In this document: positions 1-5,180 of the stretch, piece by piece
Layout: the number at the start of each line of letters is the position of its first letter
How positions within the stretch are numbered: position 1 is the first letter of the stretch
Source of the DNA: an uncultured Clostridia bacterium
GTDB taxonomy: Bacteria > Bacillota > Clostridia > Christensenellales > UBA1242
Assembly (NCBI GenBank): GCA_947584775.1
Contig: CANPWT010000060.1
Location: 1-5,264 of the forward strand
Direction of reading: 5' to 3'
Length of the DNA: 5,264 nucleotides
Position numbers and translations under genes: made by a program
The notes under the pieces: generated by a model
The model's database searches: none
The model's input: the letters and a program-made list of their open reading frames with translations, nothing else
What the model was told of the DNA's origin: nothing

Positions 1-2
1 TT

Positions 3-368
3 GCCATGTTTATTGCGGTTGAATTGTTCCGCAACAGCGGTTTAAGCGCCCAACTTTGCAAAATTTTGGCGCCATTATTCAGAGTGATTGGCATCCCGCC
101 CGAGGTGTGCGAATTGACACTTATTCGCCCGTTTAGTTCAAACGCAGCGTATGTGTTGCTGCGCGATATTTTTTCGACATATGGCGCAGATAGTTATATA
201 GGTAAATGTGCAAGCGTAATAATGGGCAGTAGCGATACAATTTTTTATGTCAGCAGCATATATTTTTCCGCCACAAGCGTTAAAAAGACCCTGCTTACAA
301 TCCCCATTGCATTAATTTGCAATGTGGCGTGCGCAATTATTGCCTGCTTTTGTTGTCGATTTATTTAA
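3..368 (+). CDS. spmB: Spore maturation protein B (SpmB), 5'-truncated by window edge
   Basis: This is the C-terminal part (about 121 residues) of a nucleoside-recognition/Gate-domain membrane protein of the SpmB type. The frame is open to the window edge, so the first ATG at position 6 is probably internal; family members are about 175 residues. Recognisable family stretches are the IGIPPE segment, LIRPFSSNAA, the TYGADSYIGK segment and the GSSDTIFYV motif followed by YFSATSVKKT. The remaining sequence is hydrophobic and ends in a membrane helix. In Bacillus, SpmB acts with SpmA during sporulation and is needed for full dehydration of the spore core; this is family knowledge and not shown by the sequence. 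The metal exporter gene follows on the same strand 53 nt after the stop. Identification is from remembered family motifs, and I am fairly sure of it. Confidence 0.88.
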   Translation, partial: AMFIAVELFRNSGLSAQLCKILAPLFRVIGIPPEVCELTLIRPFSSNAAYVLLRDIFSTYGADSYIGKCASVIMGSSDTIFYVSSIYFSATSVKKTLLTIPIALICNVACAIIACFCCRFI

Positions 369-385
369 TTTAAAATATAAATCTA

Positions 386-414
386 TTGCAATTTAATGGC
401 CGTTGTGCTAAAAT
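386..414 (+). promoter_or_regulatory. Possible promoter just before the metal exporter gene
   Basis: TTGCAA (386-391), a 17-nt spacer and TAAAAT (409-414) form a sigma-A-like arrangement with 4/6 and 5/6 matches to consensus. The predicted transcription start is near 421, at or directly next to the ATG at 422. Because there is no Shine-Dalgarno sequence before that ATG, this would give a leaderless or nearly leaderless mRNA. Chance matches are common in AT-rich DNA, so this is only a candidate. Read-through from spmB is the alternative. Confidence 0.35.
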
Positions 415-421
415 ACAGCAG

Positions 422-1303
422 ATGCAAAGTTATTTATCTGTGCTTAAAGAGGCGGCGCTGGACACAATTAAAGTTGTGCCTTTTCTTTTTATTATCTATT
501 ATTTAATAGAACTGTTTGAATATAAGTGCGCAAATAAATTGCAAAATAGCAAACTTTTAAAAGGCAAAGTTAGCCCAATTATTGGCTCGCTTGTGGGGTC
601 TATTCCGCAATGTGGCTTTTCTGTAATTTCTACCGATTTATTTAAGCAAGGTGCAATTTCAGTTGGGGCATTAATAGCCGTGTATATTGCAACAAGTGAT
701 GAGGCGATTCCGTTAATGCTTTCCAATGTTCAAAATGTAAAATGGATGGCAATTTTAATTGTTGTAAAAATTATTTATGCAATAATAGTGGGCTATATCT
801 CGCTGTTTTTATATAAACTTATTTTTAAAAAGGAAAATCAACCACAAAACTTGCCACAAACTGAAAGCAAAATTGTGCATGACGGCTGCTGTCATCACAA
901 TGTTGAAGCAAAATCGTTCGATTGGCTGCATCCGCTGCTGCATTGCTTAAAAATTTCCGCTTTTATTTTAATTGTAAACATACTTTTTGGCTTTATAACG
1001 GACATCTGGGTGGATGAAGATAATTTGATTAACTTTCTAAATAAAAGTTTATACTTGCAACCATTGCTGGCAGTTGTAATTGGCTTTATTCCAAATTGTG
1101 CAAGCAGTGTTGTGCTTACTGAAATGTTTTTACTTAACGGCCTAAGTTTTGGCGCATTGCTTTCCGGCCTATGCGTAAATGCTGGCCTTGGCATGATTTT
1201 ATTAATTAAGGAAAATAAAAATTGGAAAGTAAATTTATTTGTAATTTTATCCACAACAATTTTCAGTTTAATTTTGGGTTATCTAACAATTTTTATAATG
1301 TAA
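422..1303 (+). CDS. Putative heavy-metal exporter, ArsP_2-type membrane protein
   Basis: This 293-aa integral membrane protein resembles the 'putative 10TM heavy-metal exporter' family (ArsP_2), whose members are annotated as arsenic efflux or manganese transport proteins; the substrate cannot be read from the sequence. It has two related halves. The first carries GSIPQCGFS (59-67) and ATSDEAIP (90-97); the second carries GFIPNCASS (221-229) and NAGLGMILLIKENKN (253-267). About eight hydrophobic segments are visible, near residues 13-31, 49-70, 78-101, 107-134, 172-196, 213-235, 239-262 and 268-292. The hydrophilic loop between the halves (about 135-170) contains HDGCCHH (153-159), a likely metal-contacting Cys/His cluster. 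I chose ATG 422 because family proteins start shortly before the PFLF helix. A TTG at 386 would add 12 residues, and neither start has a good ribosome site. A hairpin terminator follows directly. Confidence 0.8.
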   Translation: MQSYLSVLKEAALDTIKVVPFLFIIYYLIELFEYKCANKLQNSKLLKGKVSPIIGSLVGSIPQCGFSVISTDLFKQGAISVGALIAVYIATSDEAIPLMLSNVQNVKWMAILIVVKIIYAIIVGYISLFLYKLIFKKENQPQNLPQTESKIVHDGCCHHNVEAKSFDWLHPLLHCLKISAFILIVNILFGFITDIWVDEDNLINFLNKSLYLQPLLAVVIGFIPNCASSVVLTEMFLLNGLSFGALLSGLCVNAGLGMILLIKENKNWKVNLFVILSTTIFSLILGYLTIFIM

Positions 1304-1330
1304 AAAACCACGGCAATGCGTGTTTTTTTT
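1302..1330 (+). terminator. Rho-independent terminator after the metal exporter
   Basis: Directly after the stop codon, CACG (1309-1312) pairs with CGTG (1319-1322) around a 6-nt loop. The stem is extended by the A-run 1302-1307 against the T-run 1323-1330, with C1308 bulged. The GC core is short but the U-tract is eight long, and the position right at the gene end supports the call. Confidence 0.6.
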
Positions 1331-1715
1331 AATTTCTATATATAAAATTAAATTTTTTATAATTTTAACAAAATTAAATTTTTTGTAACTTCAACTAAAA
1401 TTAAATTTTTTTTAAAATTATCAATTTAAAATTAAAATTTTTTTAATATTATTATTAAATTTTAATTACTGTAAAATTGATTTTTAATAATAAAAAATTA
1501 CTTTTTAAATAATGTTTTTTGTTAAAATTTTTATGATTTCTTAAAAATAATTAATAAATTATTGATTTTTTTATTATATTTTTATAAATTTTTTATTTTT
1601 TTTAATAATTTATAATTTTCTGTTTTCTTGCTTAATCGCAGCAGCATTCTTATTTGTTTAAATTAGTGCCATATTTTTGAACTAAAACATCATGCCATAA
1701 ACTAGTTAAATTTCC
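1331..1715. other. AT-rich non-coding spacer
   Basis: About 385 bases consist almost entirely of A and T, with stops in every frame. I see no credible gene, tRNA or structured RNA. The left part holds the spaced 15-mer repeat listed separately. The right end (about 1620-1715) has somewhat more mixed sequence leading into the promoter of the next operon. Confidence 0.7.
1344..1411 (+). repeat. Three copies of a 15-nt AT motif spaced 26-27 nt
   Basis: The 15-mer AAAATTAAATTTTTT occurs exactly at 1344-1358, 1370-1384 and 1397-1411, so start-to-start distances are 26 and 27. The sequence between copies differs (a TATAATT-like stretch in one gap, GTAACTTCAACT in the other). Such motifs can arise by slippage in AT-rich DNA. 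No function is evident. Confidence 0.6.
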
Positions 1716-1744
1716 ATGACAGAGATTTTGTTTTCAGTTTTAAT
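1716..1744 (+). promoter_or_regulatory. Sigma-A-like promoter of the three-gene mazF operon
   Basis: ATGACA (1716-1721), a 17-nt spacer and TTTAAT (1739-1744) match the vegetative consensus at 5/6 each with ideal spacing. Initiation would be near 1751, leaving a leader of about 57 nt before the ATG at 1808. It is the best-placed promoter between the upstream terminator and the first gene of the operon. Confidence 0.55.
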
Positions 1745-1797
1745 TTAACAAATTTGGGGTTTATGAATAATTACAAATTTAAAGCAGAAACTAGGGT

Positions 1798-1803
1798 AGG
1801 AGG
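1798..1803 (+). promoter_or_regulatory. AGGAGG ribosome site deciding the start at 1808
   Basis: A perfect AGGAGG lies four bases before ATG 1808. The in-frame upstream starts (TTG 1754, ATG 1763) have no such site, and the 15 extra residues from ATG 1763 look unstructured. The ribosome site therefore decides the start, although the spacing is slightly short. Confidence 0.75.
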
Positions 1804-1807
1804 AAAA

Positions 1808-2248
1808 ATGGAAAAGGTAGAGTACGAACTATTAAACAGGATGTATCAAGATGCAACGGTGGGCATGCTTGCCATCAACAAAATTTTAAAGAAGTTGGAA
1901 GATGACGGTCTAAAAAAGTTGTTTAAAAAGCAATTCGATATGTATGAGGAATTTGCAAAAAAATGCGAGGTTGTTGCGCTTGATGCCGACACCGAAGTTA
2001 AGGAAAACAGTTTTTTTAAAAAATTAAAGCAAAGCATGATGCTGTATTTTTCGCTTTGGACAGATAAAACTCCGCGTCATATTGTTGAAATGATGATTTC
2101 TGGCACGGTTATGGGCATAATCGACACCATTAAAGCGGAAAAGGATTTAAAAACAAAAAATGAAGAACTTAACAAAATGGTTGTAGAATTTAGGGAAATG
2201 CAGGAACTTTTTTACGAAAAATTAAAAAAACAACTAGCAAAGGTTTAA
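1808..2248 (+). CDS. Small helical protein, ferritin-like fold suspected, clostridial family
   Basis: This 146-aa soluble protein has no signal peptide or membrane segment and is predicted almost wholly helical. It resembles a clostridial family of small ferritin-like hypothetical proteins, judged by the N-terminal pattern ELLNRMYQDATVGM (7-20), the second helix ending DMYEEFAKKC (44-53), and the third-helix motif HIVEMMISGTVMGIID (91-106). A charged, Lys/Glu-rich C-terminal helix (about 107-146) could form a coiled coil. No complete ferritin iron-binding ligand set (paired ExxH motifs) is visible, so metal oxidation is not supported. It is the first gene of the probable mazF operon, 23 nt ahead of the next gene, with a strong ribosome site. 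Function is unknown; a role in stress or as a partner of the toxin module is speculation. Confidence 0.7.
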   Translation: MEKVEYELLNRMYQDATVGMLAINKILKKLEDDGLKKLFKKQFDMYEEFAKKCEVVALDADTEVKENSFFKKLKQSMMLYFSLWTDKTPRHIVEMMISGTVMGIIDTIKAEKDLKTKNEELNKMVVEFREMQELFYEKLKKQLAKV

Positions 2249-2271
2249 ATTTTATTAAATAAGGAGATTAT

Positions 2272-2487
2272 ATGAAAAACAAAAATGCGGATATCATTTC
2301 CAAAATGAACGAGGAATACGAAAAAGGTTTAAAGCAGGATGTGGTTTTAAACAAACCGCCAATGCCAACTTACAACCTGTCTGCATATAATGAGGTAGAA
2401 TATCTTTCGGTTGTGGAAGATTTAAACAGGAATTTTGACCAACTTGATGATATTCAATTAACTATCGACTTTTTAAAAGGAGAATAA
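2272..2487 (+). CDS. 71-aa protein upstream of mazF, candidate antitoxin
   Basis: This small acidic protein is preceded by AAGGAG (2261-2266) five bases before its ATG. Its stop overlaps the mazF start by one base (TAATG), which points to translational coupling. That is the usual place of the antitoxin, so it is a candidate MazF partner. However, I do not see the N-terminal ribbon-helix-helix DNA-binding domain of the Bacillus MazE/EndoAI antitoxin, which is about 93 aa. The protein has a charged helical start (about 1-22), a proline-containing linker (KPPMPTYNLSAYNE, 28-41) and an acidic helical tail (VEYLSVVEDLNRNFDQLDD, about 42-60). The acidic tail could occupy the toxin groove as MazE tails do, which is inference. 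I do not recognise a family. Alternatively it is an unrelated small gene and the true antitoxin is elsewhere. Confidence 0.75.
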   Translation: MKNKNADIISKMNEEYEKGLKQDVVLNKPPMPTYNLSAYNEVEYLSVVEDLNRNFDQLDDIQLTIDFLKGE

Positions 2488-2843
2488 TGGATATTAATCG
2501 CGGTGAAATCTATTATGCAGACCTAAGCCCGGTTGTGGGCAGTGAGCAGGGCGGAGTGCGTCCTGTTTTGGTTGTGCAAAACGATGTAGGCAACAAGTAT
2601 AGCCCAACCGTGATTATAGCCGCCATTACTAGCCAATTAACCAAGGCAAAATTGCCAACGCATATCGAACTTGAAAAGGATAAATTTAACTTAAACAAAG
2701 ATAGCGTTGTTTTGCTAGAACAAATCCGCACGCTAGATAAGCGCAGGTTAAAAGATAAAATTGGCAAATTAGACCCGCTTACCATGAACCGAGTAGACGT
2801 TGCCTTGCTAATTAGCCTGGGTGTAACTAGCGCAAATTATTAA
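2487..2843 (+). CDS. mazF: Type II toxin MazF/EndoA, sequence-specific mRNA endoribonuclease
   Basis: At 118 aa this is the normal length for the PemK/MazF family and very close to the Bacillus EndoA (NdoA) type. The N-terminus INRGEIYYADLSPVVGSEQG is nearly diagnostic, followed by GVRPVLVVQND, IIAAITSQ, AKLPTH and SVVLLEQIRT with DKRRLKDKIGKLD. The two residues used for catalysis in the family are present: Arg25 in GGVRP and Thr48 in AAIT. The protein cleaves single-stranded mRNA at short motifs (UACAU in Bacillus; not predictable here) and is held inactive by an antitoxin. AAAGGAGA (2475-2482) gives a strong ribosome site. It is the last gene of the operon and is followed by a hairpin. The intact active site suggests a working toxin that needs a partner, probably the overlapping upstream gene. 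Confidence 0.95.
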   Translation: MDINRGEIYYADLSPVVGSEQGGVRPVLVVQNDVGNKYSPTVIIAAITSQLTKAKLPTHIELEKDKFNLNKDSVVLLEQIRTLDKRRLKDKIGKLDPLTMNRVDVALLISLGVTSANY

Positions 2844-2859
2844 AAATTTTTAAAATTTT

Positions 2860-2890
2860 GCAAAAAACACTCCTTTTTGCGCGTTTTTGC
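2860..2890 (+). terminator. Probable terminator after mazF
   Basis: GCAAAAA (2860-2866) pairs with TTTTTGC (2874-2880) around a 7-nt loop, 16 bases after the mazF stop. A second TTTTTGC at 2884-2890 offers an alternative, longer pairing with the same left arm. The stem is AT-rich and no long T-run follows, so termination may be modest. Confidence 0.5.
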
Positions 2891-2929
2891 ATAATATTTT
2901 TATAAATTTTTTAGATTTATAAAATTTTT

Positions 2930-3050
2930 AATATTAATTTTCTGTTTTATTTTTCAATATTAATTTTATGTTTTATTTTTAATTATTATGTTTGGAGTTT
3001 TATTTTTCAATATTAATTTTATGTTTTATTTTTAATTATTATGTTTGGAG
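2930..3050 (+). repeat. Perfect 53-bp tandem duplication with a 26-nt sub-repeat
   Basis: Positions 2945-2997 and 2998-3050 are identical 53-bp units, each containing CAATATTAATTTTATG and ending in ATGTTTGGAG. A degraded third copy starts at 3051. Within the region, AATATTAATTTT at 2930, 2956 and 3009 gives a sub-period of 26 nt before the first unit. It looks like a recent slippage or unequal-exchange duplication in non-coding DNA. Confidence 0.85.
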
Positions 3051-3275
3051 TTTTTATTTTTTAATTTTTCCAATATTTAATTTTATATTTCTTATTTCTA
3101 GTTCAATCTCTAACAATATTTTGAATTGAAAATGTATAATTTTTTTATTTTTAATTATTTTAGTGTTTTTTTATACTTTATTTAACATTTGTTAATTTTT
3201 AATTTTTAATTTTCAATTAATTTTAAGGTTAAATATTTTTAATTTAGTATTTGCCCAAATAATTCCAATTTCTAC

Positions 3276-3309
3276 CGCTTGAATAAAAAATTAAATGTCT
3301 TTTCAAGCG
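3276..3309. other. Isolated stem-loop (8-bp perfect stem, 18-nt loop)
   Basis: CGCTTGAA (3276-3283) is the exact reverse complement of TTCAAGCG (3302-3309). It is one of the few GC-containing elements in the spacer. Neither strand has a T-run directly after the stem, so it is not a convincing terminator. A protein-binding dyad or part of a short RNA is possible. Confidence 0.4.
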
Positions 3310-3357
3310 TTTCTTTGTAATTTTTTAAAAATTTTTTAAATTTTTTTTATTTTCACT

Positions 3358-3386
3358 AAAAAAAATACGCATTTTTGCGTATTTTA
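3358..3386 (-). terminator. Strong Rho-independent terminator for the rho-like gene
   Basis: AAAATACGCA (3362-3371) pairs perfectly with TGCGTATTTT (3376-3385) around a TTTT loop. Read on the minus strand the stem runs on into a stretch of eight Ts (the As at 3358-3365). It lies about 155 nt beyond the stop of the leftward rho-like gene. It may also stop rightward read-through from mazF, since Ts follow the stem on that strand too, but these are fewer. Confidence 0.75.
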
Positions 3387-3541
3387 TTTAATTTTTTAAT
3401 TAATTTTTCAATTAGATTAAATTTTAAAGTTAAAAAGTGAAATATTTTAATTTTTTTTAGTTCAATATCTTTAATTTTTTGTTTAAAATTTTTTAAAGAC
3501 AAAAAGGGCAAAAATTTAAAGATGTATTTTTAGTGGTAAAG

Positions 3542-4609
3542 TTAATTTACAATTAATTTTTTATCTGCTAATTTTTCAAAAATATTCAAACTTGGCTGGT
3601 TTGTGCTGACTGCGTAAATCGAAATAGAGCCGCCGTTTTGCGCACATTTGGACAGCGATAAAATAGTTTTTGTTAGTGGCAAATTTGGCTCGTCCACGCA
3701 AGTTAGTGAAAGCAGGTCGTCAATGGCAATAATAACATCTTGCCCATCTTCAAAAATGCGTTTGGCACGTTCAATTGCAAGTATCACAACATGGCGCGCG
3801 GTTTCAATGTCCTCCACTAAACTTGTGGTGAATTTTTCAACGCCGTCAAGTTTGTTTAAAACGTCCTTATTTTTCTCAGTTAAGGTAACATTTATGTATA
3901 TTTTTTTGTCCGCCTTGCTTTTTAGCAGCGCGTCTATCACAACTTCGCTGTTTTTATTGTTGTCCTGGCCGTAAATAAACAAATTTTCGCCAAGCATAAC
4001 GTCCGTCCCGTCATAATTTAAGGCAATCTCTTTTTTGCTGCTGGAATGCGGGATGTTGTTGTAATCTTCGCCCCTAAATTCCAATTCTTTTACGGCAACA
4101 TCGTTAACGTTAAAAATTTCACGAACAATCAACTGCTTTGCATCGCTAACTTCGGCAATAAGTCTGTCGCCAAGTTTGATGTTGTATTTTGTAATCATTT
4201 GGGACGGAATAAAATATTTTAAATAGCGCAAACCCTCGTTCACCCAAAGAAAGGCGGAATTATTTTCCAAAATTTCCACCACGCCCGCTTTGGTAATCAT
4301 GCCGTTGTCATCGTAAGAAAAATCTGGCAAGTTTTGCCTAAAAATAAAACTTCCCGCCGGCTTTGTTCGGTTGCCAACAAAAACATCAGCCAAAGAGTAA
4401 CTTACCCCCTTTGGCGGCCTGCCTTGCTTGGTTTTGGTTTTATCTGGCAACTTATCGCCCTCAGTTATTTCAACAATTTCTTTAATCAGTTCGCTTTTCT
4501 TTTTGCTGGTGGGGCTAACCACACCCGTTTGCCTGGCCAATTGCCTTAAAGAAAAAATATTGAGTTCGTTAAGTTGACTTTCCAAATTTAGGTTATTATT
4601 TTCTTCCAT
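3542..4609 (-). CDS. Degenerate Rho-like protein lacking Walker A (probably ATPase-dead)
   Basis: This 355-aa protein is related to transcription termination factor Rho. Residues 10-50 (LNELNIFSLRQLARQTG then KKKSELIKEI) match the SAP-like Rho N-terminal domain. Residues 51-75 are a basic linker. About 108-175 match the cold-shock-like RNA-binding domain: GVVEILENNSAFLW (109-122), YFIPSQMITKYNIKLGD (132-148). The ATPase half is recognisable (ARHVVILAIERAKRIFEDGQDVIIAIDDLLSL, 271-302, versus Rho's RHV...EKAKRLVE...DVVILLDSITRL) but decayed. The P-loop GxxxxGKT position reads GQDNNKNS (214-221), DERPEEV reads TLTEKNK, the Q-loop segment with its TGGVD is missing, and the protein ends at KKLIVN before the usual SGTRxEEL R-loop region. 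Family length is about 420. ATG 4609 has GGAG (4614-4617) four bases upstream. ATP-driven termination is unlikely; RNA binding or modulation of the true Rho is inferred. The reading frame is intact, which argues against a simple pseudogene. Confidence 0.82.
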   Translation of the reverse strand: MEENNNLNLESQLNELNIFSLRQLARQTGVVSPTSKKKSELIKEIVEITEGDKLPDKTKTKQGRPPKGVSYSLADVFVGNRTKPAGSFIFRQNLPDFSYDDNGMITKAGVVEILENNSAFLWVNEGLRYLKYFIPSQMITKYNIKLGDRLIAEVSDAKQLIVREIFNVNDVAVKELEFRGEDYNNIPHSSSKKEIALNYDGTDVMLGENLFIYGQDNNKNSEVVIDALLKSKADKKIYINVTLTEKNKDVLNKLDGVEKFTTSLVEDIETARHVVILAIERAKRIFEDGQDVIIAIDDLLSLTCVDEPNLPLTKTILSLSKCAQNGGSISIYAVSTNQPSLNIFEKLADKKLIVN

Positions 4610-4637
4610 ACAACTCCAAAATTAGTTTTACACACAC

Positions 4638-4666
4638 ATCATAACATATTTTTTCGACAAAGTAAA
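4638..4666 (-). promoter_or_regulatory. Promoter of the rho-like gene
   Basis: On the minus strand, TTTACT (4666-4661), a 17-nt spacer and TATGAT (4643-4638) give a plausible sigma-A-like promoter (4/6 and 5/6 matches). The start would be near 4631, leaving a leader of about 22 nt that includes the GGAG ribosome site. The spacer and the -35 box lie inside a dyad, so a repressor could act here. Confidence 0.55.
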
Positions 4667-4684
4667 GCAAAAAATTTGTCGAAA
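4652..4684. promoter_or_regulatory. 10-bp dyad overlapping the rho-like promoter
   Basis: TTTCGACAAA (4652-4661) and TTTGTCGAAA (4675-4684) are perfect inverted copies with a 13-nt gap. The left arm covers promoter spacer bases and touches the -35 box; the right arm lies just upstream. This placement suits an operator. It could instead form a cruciform, or be the edge of the adjacent repeat array, into which the right arm runs. Confidence 0.5.
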
Positions 4685-4776
4685 TTTGTTTCAAATTTGA
4701 AAAGCAAAGTTAAAAAATTTGACAAAATTAATATTTTTTGTTAATTCATATGATTTTATGAGGCTCGTACCACAGG
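4683..4776 (+). repeat. Array unit 1, class alpha, left arm of hairpin lost
   Basis: The unit keeps the inner hairpin (AATTTG-TTT-CAAATT) and AAAAGC, but the outer left arm GCTTTT is replaced by unrelated bases belonging to the dyad of the rho-like promoter. TTGACA is at 4719-4724. Positions 4683-4759 are identical to 5188-5264 in unit 6. Confidence 0.8.
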
Positions 4777-4877
4777 GCTTTTTAATTTGGAACGAATTTC
4801 AAAAGCAAGGTTAAAAAAATTGACAAATTAAATTTTTTTTATTATTTTATTTGATTTTACGACATTCATACCACAGG
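4777..4877 (+). repeat. Array unit 2, class beta, GAA-loop hairpin
   Basis: The hairpin is at 4777-4806 and TTGACA at 4820-4825, followed by an A/T run and TTTGATTTTACGACATTC. A TATTTT at 4843-4848 lies 17 nt after TTGACA, a promoter-like spacing. The body closely matches unit 5, apart from a few base changes and differences in run lengths. Confidence 0.8.
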
Positions 4878-4977
4878 GCTTTTTAATTTGTTTCAAATTT
4901 GAAAAGCGTAGTCTGAATTACTTGACAAAGTTGTATTATAATGACACTTGTTTACCCTGACCAAGTATGTATTACCG
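4878..4977 (+). repeat. Array unit 3, class gamma, TTT-loop hairpin
   Basis: The hairpin is at 4878-4907 and TTGACA at 4922-4927, with TATAAT at 4937-4942 only 9 nt later. A small inverted repeat ACTTG/CAAGT follows. The body 4916-4957 is identical to 5016-5057 in unit 4, while the hairpin loop differs from unit 4. Confidence 0.8.
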
Positions 4978-5077
4978 GCTTTTTAATTTGGAACGAATTT
5001 CAAAAGCATAGTATAAATTACTTGACAAAGTTGTATTATAATGACACTTGTTTACCCCGACCAAGTATGTATTACGG
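4978..5077 (+). repeat. Array unit 4, class gamma, GAA-loop hairpin
   Basis: The hairpin is at 4978-5007 and TTGACA at 5022-5027, with TATAAT at 5037-5042. Compared with unit 3, the body differs at only a handful of positions, but the hairpin is of the GAA type. Hairpin type and body class have therefore recombined independently. Confidence 0.8.
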
Positions 5078-5180
5078 GCTTTTTAATTTGGAACGAATTT
5101 CAAAAGCAAGGTTAAAAAATTTGACAAAATTAAATTTTTTTTTATTATTTTATTTGATTTTACGACATTCATACTACAGT
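5078..5180 (+). repeat. Array unit 5, class beta, GAA-loop hairpin
   Basis: The hairpin is at 5078-5107 and TTGACA at 5121-5126. TATTAT at 5143-5148 follows with a 16-nt spacer, the most promoter-like pair in the array. The unit ends CTACAGT instead of CCACAGG. Confidence 0.8.

Larger units (their letters stand above)
2891..3541. other. AT-rich spacer between convergent genes
   Basis: This 650-base region between mazF (rightward) and the rho-like gene (leftward) is extremely AT-rich, and no frame gives a credible protein. It contains the 53-bp tandem repeat, one isolated stem-loop and one clear terminator, listed separately. I see nothing else with support. Confidence 0.7.

Noticed and set aside
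386..421. TTG 386 as start of the metal exporter
   Set aside because: It adds 12 residues with no resemblance to the family N-terminus and has no Shine-Dalgarno sequence. The TTG also fits better as part of a candidate -35 box.
499..726. Minus-strand open frame opposite the metal exporter
   Set aside because: It is a shadow of the strongly supported exporter gene. The same applies to the minus-strand frame at 895-1254.
1247..1255. DnaA box TTATCCACA, possible replication origin
   Set aside because: It is a single perfect box lying inside the exporter coding sequence. No cluster of boxes or origin genes is nearby, so chance is the simpler explanation.
1754..1807. Longer start (TTG 1754 or ATG 1763) for the helical protein
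   Set aside because: There is no ribosome site before either. A perfect AGGAGG precedes ATG 1808, and the predicted helical domain begins there.
2513..2785. Minus-strand open frame opposite mazF
   Set aside because: It lies wholly within a gene identified with near certainty. The frames at 1846-2037 (minus), 3648-3974 and 4334-4549 (plus) are likewise shadows of real genes.
3276..3309. Terminator at the 8-bp stem-loop
   Set aside because: Neither strand has a T-run directly after the stem and the loop is 18 nt. A much better terminator lies at 3358-3386.
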